55,155 nt of DNA, from assembly GCA_009779925.1 (NCBI GenBank), contig WRAZ01000011.1, positions 1 through 55,155 of the forward strand, written 5' to 3'. The position numbers were made by a program, and so were the translations under genes. The notes beneath the pieces are model-generated. The model did not search any database and had not been told where the DNA came from. It saw nothing but the letters and a program-made list of their open reading frames with translations. Shown here in pieces: positions 1 through 7,990 of this stretch. The stretch's first letter is position 1; each line of letters begins with the position of its first letter. Source of the stretch: Chitinivibrionia bacterium. Lineage in GTDB: Bacteria > Fibrobacterota > Chitinivibrionia > Chitinivibrionales > Chitinivibrionaceae.

Positions 1-2053
1 CAAAATAAGTTCCTGCTTCCGTCGGTAAAGTGCCGTTGGAAAATTCGCCGCGGGCAGTTCTCGACCACAAAATAACTTCGTTCCCGCCGCCGATATTTCC
101 GACAATTTCAAGCCCGTCTCTTGTGGTGTAAGTCAAAGTCGGAGAAATTTCCGCTCGGATAATGCTGAAATTTCTTGTCGCACCCGTCAAATTTATATTC
201 GGATTACCCGCCAAACTTGCGGTAGCCGTATAATTCCCGACATCTTTGGTCGCCTCGCTTGTAATTGTTATCGGCAACATCATTCCGTTTTTCGTTCTTG
301 CGGTTGCGGCAGGCATTTGGATTGCGCCGTTATATGCAAAACTCGTCCTTTCTTCCCAGATTACTTCGATATCTTCGGGCTCACCCGCAACGCCGTGCGC
401 AATAAGATTTTTGAACGAAAAAGTTATAGGAGAAGTATATTCATAAGGTCTGAATCTAAATCCGATAACATTTTTGGTGAGAACGCTTGGTCTTACTCTT
501 TGCCAATTGCTACCACCTATAATCGGTTCAAACATTCCTAATTCAAAAAATCCTAATGGTGAAAAACTTGTTTCATCAGCAGCCGGAATCTCAGTGCTTT
601 TCGGTTGCCCCCCTTGAGGAAAAGGAATTTCTCCTTGCGTAGTTAAGAGCGAAAAGAGCCAGCTTTCATCGATGAATGCCTCAACAAATTCAAGACCTCT
701 GTATCCGCTCCAATCGCCTGCAAATTCGTAATCCACGTATGCGTCTGCGGCGTTAATCGTGAATGTGAAAAATTCTTGGTCTCTGCCGTTTACCGTTGCA
801 TCTCCGCTTGTCTTCCAACCGTCAATATCATTTGTCAAATCGCGTTTTCTGGGGTCTTGTTCAAGTCCGTAAACAGTAAATTCAAAAATTTCCGCAGTCG
901 TGCCGACGCCCCATAGATGCGTGTTCGGCATAAAAATAATCCCCGACAAAGCTCTGAACCTGCTATCTAAATTTGTCTGCAATATCGGAAGGGAATTAAT
1001 CCAATCGGGCTGCCTGAAGTCGCGCGGGTTTAATATTGCAGTTCTCGGAGTTGGAGAGGCAGGCAAAATTACTTCAAAACCGCCGGGGTGCCCCACATCA
1101 GCCAGCAATAAATGCAGATTTCGGCTTGATGTATAAGTTATCTTCATTCCTGTAACTTTGCTCCAATCCCCGTCTGTTATATGCTCCACGGGAGCCCACG
1201 CGTGCTTCATCTCGCATCCGTCCCAGCCGTGAATCCTGCATTCGCCACTCGGAAGCGACGGAGTGCCGTCGCAACTTTGATTTAAGGCATAAAAAAAGTC
1301 CATTTTCATACTTTCGCCGTTGCGTGTCATTGTGGTATGCGAACCGAGACCGTCAATTCCGTCAGGACCGCGAAGAGACAAAGGGTGGTCGATCCATTTC
1401 GCATCCAGCAAATTAACTCCCGCACCCGCATTAACACTGCCGCTCGCAAAATTTGCGACAAGTCGTGTAATTTCGGCAGTTGCAGTTCCTCCTGCGGGAT
1501 TGAGTGCAGAGTTAAACGCTAACCCTGTAATATAATTTAATATGCTTCCCAAAGGTTTTATTAAATGCGGGTGATTTACTTGAACCCAAGTATCTTGTCT
1601 GAAACTCCACAAATCAAGCGTTCTTGTGTGCGTTCCTGCAGGTAATTCTACTGCAAAATTGTGTCCGATGGCTCCATCGTCATCAACAATGGTGAGGATA
1701 ATATTGGTGCTTGCAGTGTAAGTTATCTCAATACTTCTGAGATTGCTCCAATCCTCCGCCCCATCGGAAATAAAGACATTTCCCCAAGGGGCATTAGTCC
1801 AATCAGAACTGAAAGGTTGCCAAGTCGCGCGCCACGCAACTTTGCCGCTCGAGAGAAACTTACCTCCAACGGTATCAAGAGGAACTAATACCATATCAGG
1901 GTGAGGAGCCACATTGCCTCTACCCGAATTACTCAACCATTCTCGACTCCCGTCAAGCAAATCCACTCTTCCCGTGAGCATCTGCCGCTCACCGCCAAAA
2001 ATCACACTCGCGACAATCCCTATTGCCGCAAAGACCTTAATTAGTTTGCTCAT
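1..2053 (-). CDS. Secreted multi-domain protein with carbohydrate-binding-like modules and an MBG-type domain, 3' end cut by the window
   Basis: The reverse strand is open from an ATG at 2053 to the window edge (684 codons) with no stop, so the C-terminus is missing. The start is set by AAGGAGG 8 bases upstream. Residues 1-20 form a signal peptide (MSKLIKVFAAIGIVASVIFG). Two related beta-rich modules follow, each with a 'DWSxhxxhxITYTxS' stretch and a later 'TAEI' strand; they resemble CBM/CIA30-like folds. A third region carries 'DYEFAGDWSGYRGLEF'. Near the edge there is an MBG/YDG-type immunoglobulin-like repeat (YNGAIQMPAA ... GNYTATASLAGNPNI). The product is probably a cell-surface polysaccharide-binding protein or glycan-active enzyme; no catalytic domain is visible. 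The missing end may carry the C-terminal domain seen at 28.8-29.2 and 50.7-51.0 kb. Secretion is well supported; the binding function is inference. Confidence 0.8.
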   Translation of the reverse strand, partial: MSKLIKVFAAIGIVASVIFGGERQMLTGRVDLLDGSREWLSNSGRGNVAPHPDMVLVPLDTVGGKFLSSGKVAWRATWQPFSSDWTNAPWGNVFISDGAEDWSNLRSIEITYTASTNIILTIVDDDGAIGHNFAVELPAGTHTRTLDLWSFRQDTWVQVNHPHLIKPLGSILNYITGLAFNSALNPAGGTATAEITRLVANFASGSVNAGAGVNLLDAKWIDHPLSLRGPDGIDGLGSHTTMTRNGESMKMDFFYALNQSCDGTPSLPSGECRIHGWDGCEMKHAWAPVEHITDGDWSKVTGMKITYTSSRNLHLLLADVGHPGGFEVILPASPTPRTAILNPRDFRQPDWINSLPILQTNLDSRFRALSGIIFMPNTHLWGVGTTAEIFEFTVYGLEQDPRKRDLTNDIDGWKTSGDATVNGRDQEFFTFTINAADAYVDYEFAGDWSGYRGLEFVEAFIDESWLFSLLTTQGEIPFPQGGQPKSTEIPAADETSFSPLGFFELGMFEPIIGGSNWQRVRPSVLTKNVIGFRFRPYEYTSPITFSFKNLIAHGVAGEPEDIEVIWEERTSFAYNGAIQMPAATARTKNGMMLPITITSEATKDVGNYTATASLAGNPNINLTGATRNFSIIRAEISPTLTYTTRDGLEIVGNIGGGNEVILWSRTARGEFSNGTLPTEAGTYF

Positions 2054-2147
2054 AAGAACAACCTCCTTTTTAAGTTATGTTGAAAAATATATTGAAAAAA
2101 CGAATATCTGCTATTTGTGCTTTTTACCCACATAACACACCCCGCTT

Positions 2148-2168
2148 CTATATACCGTAGGTATATAG
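2148..2168. promoter_or_regulatory. Perfect 9-bp palindrome, candidate operator
   Basis: CTATATACC and its exact reverse complement are separated by GTA, 95 bases upstream of the secreted-protein start at 2053. The AT-rich palindrome in a promoter position suggests a dimeric repressor site or a promoter element. No regulator can be named. Confidence 0.4.
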
Positions 2169-2206
2169 TATAGATTTTTTGCAGAGTGGTGAGATATGGG
2201 CGAGTA

Positions 2207-2241
<35 letters not shown>

Positions 2242-2426
2242 ATTTCGACCTCTCGCTGTTGTCAAGGGATTTCGGCATTTTTGTGCATTTTGCATTCTTT
2301 TCTCCTCGGTTTTTGGTTTTTACTTTTTTCTCAAATTTCTTGATAGATAAAATATATTGTGGCGAGGGTGAAGTGGGGGATTATTTTTGGTTTTGGTGAA
2401 GATTGTGGGGGAAGGGAGAAAATGTG

Positions 2427-2456
2427 TGAAAAAGGCGCAGAGATAATCTTTGCGCC
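2427..2456 (-). terminator. Terminator of the Rpn gene
   Basis: Read on the reverse strand, an 11-bp stem (GGCGCAAAGAT pairing with ATCTCTGCGCC, one G-T) is followed by a T tract, 20 bases after the Rpn stop. The same terminator with its flanks recurs at 23829-23857. Confidence 0.8.
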
Positions 2457-2475
2457 GCTGGTTGGTTTGGTGGGG

Positions 2476-2652
2476 TCAGTATTGCAAACGCAGAACGTCG
2501 TCGATGAAAAGACCTGTATATCGCGCTACGGTGTTGGCATCCACGCCGTCGTTCAGCATATTTACGGCAACTTGTCGCATTCCTTGAGTTATTCCTTGAG
2601 TTATTCCTTGAGTTATTCCTTGAGTTATTCCTTGAGTTATTCCAAGTTGCAT
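2476..2652 (-). CDS. Possible nested gene for the Rpn C-terminal domain (RpnS-like antitoxin)
   Basis: An in-frame ATG at 2652 (residue 244 of the Rpn protein) would yield a 58-residue peptide: the GITQ repeats plus the terminal helical domain. A purine-rich stretch (GAAGAAAGAG) ends 8 bases before it, a weak Shine-Dalgarno match. In studied Rpn systems the short product is translated from such an internal start and blocks the full-length nuclease. The position immediately before the four-residue repeats is as expected, but separate translation here is inference. Confidence 0.35.
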   Translation of the reverse strand: MQLGITQGITQGITQGITQGITQGMRQVAVNMLNDGVDANTVARYTGLFIDDVLRLQY

Positions 2653-3381
2653 TCCACGCGCTCTTTCTTCATCGCCGCGCACTCTCAAAGCATCTTCTGT
2701 TTTCCATTCTGTTAACAACATATTTATAACCTCCGATCCTTTATCGTTGAAATAAGTGTTTAATATGTTTTTCTCCAAGCAGTCCATTATCGCCTTTTTT
2801 ATTGCCTCGTCTCTACTCATATTTTTTTCATAATTGCGAGCCATTGCTATGAACATTTCGTATCCTTTCAATGTTTCGCTTCTTTCCGCAAACTGAGGGT
2901 TTTTGCCTTCGTTTATATTGTAAACTTTGACAATTAGTTCAAGTTCCGACAATGCTCCTTCTTTTTGCTCAAACATATCCGACAATTTAAGCGTTTCTTC
3001 GTCAGGGTAATCCGTTTTTCCGTTGTATAAAACAATAAATTCGGGGCGCGGAATAGTAATTCTGTTTTGTTTATACAAAGTTTCCGCTTCTATTATCTTC
3101 TCATAAACCCGTCCCATATAAAGCAACATTCTAAGCGGCATATTCGGGTTTATTGTCGATTGGTGCTCTATTAAAACAACGAATTTGTTGTCTATTACAA
3201 ACGAAATATCGTTCATCTGTTCCATATACAGCACGTTTTCCAACGTTGTTATTTGTATCTCCGTGTCTTCTCCGTAGTTGGTATTTTGTATCGCATTATA
3301 CAACTCCAAAAGTTTATCTTTTTCGCCGAACAAACTTGTAAAAACACTGTCTTTATATTCCCTGTTTGCTTTTGCGCTCAT
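2476..3381 (-). CDS. Rpn-family PD-(D/E)XK nuclease (recombination-promoting nuclease / putative transposase family)
   Basis: A 301-residue protein. The N-terminal part (about 1-230) fits the PDDEXK_2 / Rpn family: 'REYKDSVFTSLFGEKDKLLELYNAI', then 'FVIDNKFVVLIEHQST' (the E-x-Q strand of the nuclease fold), then 'LRMLLYMGRVYEKI' and 'PEFIVLYNGK'. The C-terminal part has five perfect GITQ units (about 247-267) followed by a short helical domain ending LRLQY. Rpn proteins are DNA endonucleases. In enterobacteria they act as anti-phage toxins held in check by their own separately translated C-terminal domain, whose four-residue repeats vary between strains. The repeats and tail here match that layout. 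The gene is monocistronic with its own terminator. The family is clear; the defence role is inference. Confidence 0.9.
   Translation of the reverse strand: MSAKANREYKDSVFTSLFGEKDKLLELYNAIQNTNYGEDTEIQITTLENVLYMEQMNDISFVIDNKFVVLIEHQSTINPNMPLRMLLYMGRVYEKIIEAETLYKQNRITIPRPEFIVLYNGKTDYPDEETLKLSDMFEQKEGALSELELIVKVYNINEGKNPQFAERSETLKGYEMFIAMARNYEKNMSRDEAIKKAIMDCLEKNILNTYFNDKGSEVINMLLTEWKTEDALRVRGDEERARGMQLGITQGITQGITQGITQGITQGMRQVAVNMLNDGVDANTVARYTGLFIDDVLRLQY
2581..2640 (-). repeat. Five perfect 12-bp tandem repeats encoding GITQ
   Basis: TCCTTGAGTTAT is repeated five times with no mismatch inside the Rpn gene. A 12-bp unit changes copy number without shifting frame, so slippage would lengthen or shorten a helix by four residues per unit. 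Confidence 0.97.
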
Positions 3382-3621
3382 TTTTTCTCCCTGAAATTAT
3401 GCCGTCAATATGTAAAAATACATTATTACCGCAACAATTTACGAAAAAATCTTGAAAAACGGAGAATTTACGATGTTTATATGTTTGTTTGCGCGCGGAT
3501 GTGTTTCTCACAAAAAAAACTTAAAATTCACGATTTTCTAAAAAAAGATCTCACATTATCCGCGCAAATAGTATTTTTCCTTGCAAATTGTTGTATTTTT
3601 ACAAAAAAACGGAGAAAAGAA

Positions 3622-4590
3622 ATGTTTCGCCCCGAAATTAAAGTTTACGATTGCACTATTCGCGACGGCGGTTTGATGAATTCGTCGAAATTCTCGCACG
3701 AGACCGTAAGAAACGTTTATAAAGCGTGCTGTGAAGCGGGAGTTGATGTCGTGGAACTCGGATATAAAAACAGTAAAACGATGTTTTCGCCCGAAGAATA
3801 CGGTGCGTGGCGCTTTTGCGAAGACTCGGATTTGATGAAAATTATTGACGGGATAGATAATCCGAAAGGCACGAGAATTGCCGTTATGCAGGACGCGCAC
3901 AAGGCGTTTGCGGAAGACGTGGCGCCAAAAAGCGAAAGCCCTGTCGATATAATTCGCGTGGCAACTTACGTAAAAGATATAGACAAAGCGATACATTTGG
4001 CGAACGAGGCACACAAAAAAGGCTACGAAACAACCATAAATATAATGTCGGTTTCGACGGCGATTGAGCGGGAGCTCGACGAGGCGTTGGCGCAAGTTGC
4101 AAAAGAAACAAACGTTTCGGCGTGTTATATAGTGGACAGTTTCGGCGCGCTTTACTCGGAAGACATTGATTATTTTGTCGATAAATTCAGCGGAATTTTG
4201 GGCGATATAAATAAGGTTGGAATTCATTGCCACAATCAACAGCAACTCGGATATGCAAACACGATTGCGGCGATAATAAAGGGAGTAAATCACCTTGACG
4301 GAGCGCTTTACGGCTTCGGAAGAGCGGCGGGAAACGCGCCGACGGAACTTTTGATTGGCTTTTTGAAGAACCCTAAATACAATATTCGCCCGCTTTTGGA
4401 CGTTATAGGCAAAGAAATTGTAGGGCTTCAGGAGCAAATGAAATGGGGATATTCTATTCCATATATGGTCGGCGGACTTCTTAACAGGCACCCCGACGCG
4501 GCAATGAAGATGATGAAAATTCCCGATACCGACCCGAATAGGTGTGATTTTGCTCGCTTTTACGACGAAATGGCTAAGGAAGATTTTTGA
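3622..4590 (+). CDS. DRE-TIM metallolyase / HMGL-like aldolase-type enzyme
   Basis: 322 residues from an ATG preceded by GGAGAAAAGA; the frame is open upstream but only this start has a good RBS. The N-terminal 'YDCTIRDGG' is the DRE-TIM signature, and 'VGIHCHNQQQLGYAN' carries the HxH metal ligands, as in 4-hydroxy-2-oxovalerate aldolase, HMG-CoA lyase and isopropylmalate synthase. 'DGALYGFGRAAGNAPTELL' matches the C-terminal barrel strand seen in stand-alone aldolase-domain proteins. The expected chemistry is metal-dependent aldol cleavage or condensation of an acyl substrate. The length matches stand-alone HMGL-like proteins, not full LeuA. The substrate is unknown. It stands alone upstream of the tmRNA gene. 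Confidence 0.85.
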   Translation: MFRPEIKVYDCTIRDGGLMNSSKFSHETVRNVYKACCEAGVDVVELGYKNSKTMFSPEEYGAWRFCEDSDLMKIIDGIDNPKGTRIAVMQDAHKAFAEDVAPKSESPVDIIRVATYVKDIDKAIHLANEAHKKGYETTINIMSVSTAIERELDEALAQVAKETNVSACYIVDSFGALYSEDIDYFVDKFSGILGDINKVGIHCHNQQQLGYANTIAAIIKGVNHLDGALYGFGRAAGNAPTELLIGFLKNPKYNIRPLLDVIGKEIVGLQEQMKWGYSIPYMVGGLLNRHPDAAMKMMKIPDTDPNRCDFARFYDEMAKEDF

Positions 4591-4620
4591 TTATTTGTTA
4601 TTAAAATAAATGCAAATTGT

Positions 4621-4638
4621 AAACTACTGAGGTAGTTT
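4621..4638 (+). terminator. Hairpin after the aldolase-like gene
   Basis: AAACTAC-TGAG-GTAGTTT forms a 7-bp stem with a 4-base loop, 30 bases after the stop and 22 bases before the tmRNA 5' end. The following T content is weak, so it could be a terminator or part of the tmRNA promoter region. Confidence 0.45.
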
Positions 4639-4660
4639 GAATTTTGCAAGGCAAATTTTC

Positions 4661-5016
4661 GGGGGTGTATAGGCTTTCGACGGTTTGCGGGCTCTTTGAA
4701 CTGTATGTAGCAGATGATGGTTGGCTGCTTTAACAATCCGTCAAAAAATAACTGCAGAAGACTATTCTTACGCGGTAGCGGCTTAATATTAGCCGTGCGT
4801 CTTGCAGGGGATTGGCGTTCGTTTCTTGTGGGACGTAAAAACTAAGGACGATCGGCGGTAAGGTACATCGGGTTATCGCTTAAATAAACGATGTGTGAAT
4901 ATTATCAAGCGTGTCAATTCGCGTGGTTTTATTCGAGATTAAAAGATTGACTAAACATATAGTAGTTCACTGAAAGCGCATATCGGACAGGGGTTCAATT
5001 CCCCTCACCTCCACCA
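4661..5016 (+). ncRNA. ssrA: Transfer-messenger RNA (tmRNA)
   Basis: The 5' end GGGGGTG pairs with CACCTCC before the encoded CCA at 5014-5016, forming the tRNA-like acceptor stem. 'TAGGCTTTCGAC' near the 5' end and 'GGGGTTCAATTCCCC' near the 3' end (T arm) are standard for one-piece tmRNA. The resume codon is GCA at 4754; the tag reads AEDYSYAVAA and stops at TAA 4784-4786. The length (356) is typical. It rescues stalled ribosomes and tags products for proteolysis. The tag ends VAA where most end LAA. Confidence 0.96.
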
Positions 5017-5131
5017 CTCCTTGCCGTCTCCTTGCCGGAGGGGCTGTTTGTAGCCGGGATTGGTTTTTGAACGGCTTGGTTGCAGAATTTGGAGTTTTGG
5101 CTTAGAGACAGCAAAGATTTGCGAAGTTTTC

Positions 5132-5204
5132 GGGGCATTAGCGCAGTTGGTAGCGCACCTGCATGGCATGCAGGTGGTCAGGGGTTCGAATCCCCTATGC
5201 TCCA
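5132..5204 (+). tRNA. tRNA-Ala, anticodon GGC
   Basis: A full cloverleaf: acceptor GGGGCAT with ATGCTCC (one G-U), D arm GCGC...GCGC, anticodon stem CCTGC/GCAGG with loop ATGGCAT (anticodon GGC), and T arm AGGGG TTCGAAT CCCCT. The CCA is not encoded; the discriminator A is followed by a T tract that can serve as terminator. Confidence 0.96.
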
Positions 5205-5367
5205 TTTTTTTTGTTTTGTTATTTCCAACTATTTTCTAATAAAATCCGCAAAAACACTGCTTAAAAACAACAAAATCACGAAAAATCATTCAAAACCGCA
5301 AAACGCGTCGTCAAAATATTATTTTAGTAGTGATAATTTTTCACTTAACACAAAAAGAGAGGTTTAT

Positions 5368-6606
5368 ATGTCTAGCTCAGTTTCACTTAAATCGCCTGTC
5401 CAACGCAAAATTTTGGTTATAAATTGCGGGTCGTCGTCGCTCAAATTCACGCTTTACGACACCGACAAGGAAGGTTTCGCCGCAAACGGTCAGGTTGACA
5501 GAATAGGTACGGGAAAGCCGATGGGGCTTATATACGACAATGTAATATTGGAAATAAAAGACGACATTCAAGCGGGCAATCACGCAGATGCATTCGCCGC
5601 AATGCTGAAAGAATTGACAAACTGCAATCACGGCGTAATAAGCGACCCGAGCGAAATTGACGCGGTCGGACACAGAGTTGTTCACGGCGGAGACGCATTT
5701 TTTGAAACCACGCTCATAACAGACGATGTTTTGGCGAAGCTCGAAGAAATTTCGGGACTTGCGCCGCTTCATAATCCTGTAAATATTATCGGCATACACG
5801 AGGCTATGAAAGTGTTTCCGAACGCAAAACAAGCGGCGGTTTTCGACACGGCTTTCCACAGCACAATGCCGAAACACGCGTTTCTTTACGGGCTTCCTAT
5901 CGAATACTACACCGAAAAGAAAATCCGCAGATACGGTTTCCACGGGACGTCGCACTATTTTGTTTCGCTTAAAGCGGCGGAATTTGTCGGCAAAAATCCC
6001 GAGGAGCTCAAAATTATCTGTTGCCACCTCGGAAACGGCGGCTCGGTTTGCGCAATCGACGGCGGAAAATCGGTCGATACTTCAATGGGGCTTACTCCCG
6101 CGGAAGGCATAATTATGGGAACAAGAGCGGGAAGCATAGACCCTGCGATTTTGCTTCATTTAATGGACGCCTACAATATGTCGAGCAAAGACCTTAACGC
6201 AGTCCTTAACAAAAAATCGGGACTTTTAGGACTTTCGGGTGGAATTTCAAACGATATTCGCGACATTAACGCCGCCGCCGCGGAAGGAAACGAAAAAGCT
6301 ATAACCACGCTGAGAACATTCGGCTACAGCATTAAAAAGTATATCGGCGCATATTTGGCGGCTTTAGGCGGCGCGGACATACTAATTTTCACAGGCGGAA
6401 TAGGTCTCTGGAACGACGCAGTTCGCGCAGAAGCAGTAAGCGGACTTGCAGGTTTGGGAATAGAATTAGACGAAACAAAAAACAAAAGCGCCAACGGCAC
6501 CAAAACAGTAGCCGAAGCGTCAAGCGATAAATCCAAAACAAAGATTTTGGTTATCAGAACAGACGAAGAATTGGTAATAGCAAGCGAAACTTTGGCGAAG
6601 TTGTAA
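5368..6606 (+). CDS. ackA: Acetate kinase
   Basis: 412 residues; the start is chosen for the AGAGAGG RBS and the family N-terminus. It interconverts acetyl phosphate and acetate with ADP/ATP in the cytoplasm, normally paired with phosphate acetyltransferase (not in this window). Motifs in order: VINCGSSSLKF (phosphate loop), HRVVHGGD (arginine of the active site), FDTAFH, RRYGFHGTSH, HLGNGGSVCAI, GTRAGSIDP (catalytic arginine) and LIFTGGIG. The last motif normally continues GIGEN, with a Mg-coordinating glutamate (Glu384 in the Methanosarcina enzyme); here it reads GIGLWN. The fold and other active-site residues are intact, so this is acetate kinase with an unusual active-site substitution. 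Confidence 0.93.
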   Translation: MSSSVSLKSPVQRKILVINCGSSSLKFTLYDTDKEGFAANGQVDRIGTGKPMGLIYDNVILEIKDDIQAGNHADAFAAMLKELTNCNHGVISDPSEIDAVGHRVVHGGDAFFETTLITDDVLAKLEEISGLAPLHNPVNIIGIHEAMKVFPNAKQAAVFDTAFHSTMPKHAFLYGLPIEYYTEKKIRRYGFHGTSHYFVSLKAAEFVGKNPEELKIICCHLGNGGSVCAIDGGKSVDTSMGLTPAEGIIMGTRAGSIDPAILLHLMDAYNMSSKDLNAVLNKKSGLLGLSGGISNDIRDINAAAAEGNEKAITTLRTFGYSIKKYIGAYLAALGGADILIFTGGIGLWNDAVRAEAVSGLAGLGIELDETKNKSANGTKTVAEASSDKSKTKILVIRTDEELVIASETLAKL

Positions 6607-6623
6607 TTTGCGATATGATAATA

Positions 6624-6643
6624 GGGCGAAAGATTTTTCGCCC
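6624..6643 (+). terminator. Hairpin just after ackA
   Basis: GGGCGAAA and TTTCGCCC form an 8-bp stem 18 bases after the ackA stop. There is no T tract on the forward strand, so it may be a transcript-stabilising hairpin preceding the stronger terminator at 6685-6728. Confidence 0.5.
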
Positions 6644-6684
6644 AAAGAAAACAAATAATACGCGCTGATGAAACTCAAGAGAAC

Positions 6685-6728
6685 AAAAAAAACACACCCC
6701 GCAAATTCAAGCGAGGTGTGTTTTTTTA
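6685..6728. terminator. Bidirectional terminator between ackA and the FGE lipoprotein gene
   Basis: The stem ACACACC/GGTGTGT is bordered by A7-8 on the left and T7 on the right, giving a U-tract terminator on both strands. It sits between convergent genes. Confidence 0.85.
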
Positions 6729-6768
6729 TTATCCACAACTCAAAGAAAGAGCCAAATACCAGCAGCAA

Positions 6769-7614
6769 TTAGTTTGAATTGTGGGAGAAAGCGATGCGAA
6801 AGCCGCCGCAGTTTGCCCGAACAGCAGAGCCTCGTAAGCCACGATTAGCCACACGCCCCCAAGATGCTTCGATTAAAAAACTGCCGCCGCGTGTTCCACC
6901 AAGATCGTTCCATAGAGTACTCGTAAACTCCCAAACATTGCCGCTCATATCGTAAATACCTAATTCATTCGGAGCAAGCCCGCCAACAGGTTGTGTCATT
7001 GCTGTCGGTCTATTGCCGTTATGCCAAGCAACATCATTCGCTGTATTACTTCCCGCCCAGGTAAAATCCGTACCGCCATTATTGCCGCCGCGCAAATTTC
7101 CACCACGCGCGGCAAATTCCCATTCACTATCTGTCGGTAAACGACCGCCTACGCGCTCTAAGAAACCGTCGGCTGCATTTATATCATTCCAACTTACCCT
7201 TTCCACAGGATTATCTGGTAAGTTAGTAGAGCCGACTGCCGCCCCACCTCTAAAAAACGACGGAGTAGCGCTTAATGTAGGGTGCCCTGTCATTACAGCT
7301 TGATACTGCGCTTGCGTTATGGGATACTTACCTATCCAAAATCCGGTGCTTATTGTATTGCTGAAACCGACTGTAATAGGAGTTGTTGTGATACAGGCGC
7401 CAGCCATGAAAGTTCCGGGCTCTACAAAGATGACCTCTATTGAAGTTCCACTTACAGTTATTGTTGCCGCTTGACCGTTCACTGGGTTTGACGGAAGCGT
7501 GTTAGGTCCATCGCCACCGCCGCCGCCTCTGTTATCATCGTCATCTGAACACCCAGTCCAGAACATACTTGCGGCAAACACCGTTGCCAAAACCAAGAAT
7601 TTTTTGAAATTCAT
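6769..7614 (-). CDS. Lipoprotein with FGE/SUMF1-type (formylglycine-generating sulfatase-modifying) domain
   Basis: 281 residues. The signal peptide ends in a lipobox (FWTGC, Cys22), then an Asp/Gly linker (DDDDNRGGGGGDG). From about residue 55 the FGE-sulfatase fold runs to the end: 'VEPGTFMAG', 'GFWIGKYPITQAQYQAVM', 'PVERVSWNDI', 'GRLPTDSEWEFAARGG', 'NELGIYDMSGNVWEF', 'RGGSF' and 'GGFRIAF'. In bacteria this fold is often a ligand-binding or structural domain without formylglycine chemistry, and I see no sulfatase nearby. Outer-membrane or periplasmic anchoring is likely. It is paralogous to the C-terminal half of the protein at 52841-54079. Confidence 0.88.
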   Translation of the reverse strand: MNFKKFLVLATVFAASMFWTGCSDDDDNRGGGGGDGPNTLPSNPVNGQAATITVSGTSIEVIFVEPGTFMAGACITTTPITVGFSNTISTGFWIGKYPITQAQYQAVMTGHPTLSATPSFFRGGAAVGSTNLPDNPVERVSWNDINAADGFLERVGGRLPTDSEWEFAARGGNLRGGNNGGTDFTWAGSNTANDVAWHNGNRPTAMTQPVGGLAPNELGIYDMSGNVWEFTSTLWNDLGGTRGGSFLIEASWGRVANRGLRGSAVRANCGGFRIAFSHNSN

Positions 7615-7990
7615 AAAACACCCCTTAAATTAAAATTAAAATAACCATTAGTTGCAAATTTATACGGAATGTTTCAGAAAAACTCAAAGCACACCCCGTT
7701 TGTCATAAATTCCTGTGATACGAGGTTATCTCCAAAACCTATTTAGTCAGAAATATATGAGAAAAGGGTGTGCTTGCTATGCAGATACACACGCTATCTC
7801 ATTTTCTCACTAAATTGAACATTGGAGATATTCGTATCAGAGAAAATGAAAAAATCATTTTTTAGTCAAAGAACAGAGAGAAAATACTATTTGGGCGATA
7901 GTTATGTGAGTGAAGATTTCTACAATTGCGGATTTTGTTGCTATATTGTTTTGGCAAATGATATTTTTATTTTAGAAAAGGAAGAAAATT
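7615..7990. other. 376-base spacer dominated by a long palindrome
   Basis: No gene is visible. It contains the promoter and RBS of the FGE lipoprotein (left), the large imperfect palindrome at 7716-7839 and the RBS of the DUF4160 gene (right). A second small hairpin lies near 7845-7865 (AAAATGA...TCATTTT). Confidence 0.7.
7716..7839. repeat. Imperfect palindrome of about 124 bp
   Basis: TGATACGA at 7716-7723 and TCGTATCA at 7832-7839 bound two arms of about 60 bp that match along most of their length, including ATCTCCAA/TTGGAGAT, TTTAGT/ACTAAA, ATGAGA/TCTCAT and GTGTG/CACAC. Such a structure could be a miniature mobile element or a very stable RNA hairpin. No terminal duplication is obvious. 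Confidence 0.75.

Noticed and set aside
2359-2715. Forward frame with Leu-Ser-Tyr-Ser repeats opposite the Rpn gene
   Set aside because: It is the antisense reading of the GITQ-coding repeats and has no RBS; the Rpn reading has clear family motifs.
3556-4491. Long reverse frame opposite the aldolase-like gene
   Set aside because: A shadow of the coding strand with Arg/Tyr-rich text and no family match; the forward protein has clear catalytic motifs.
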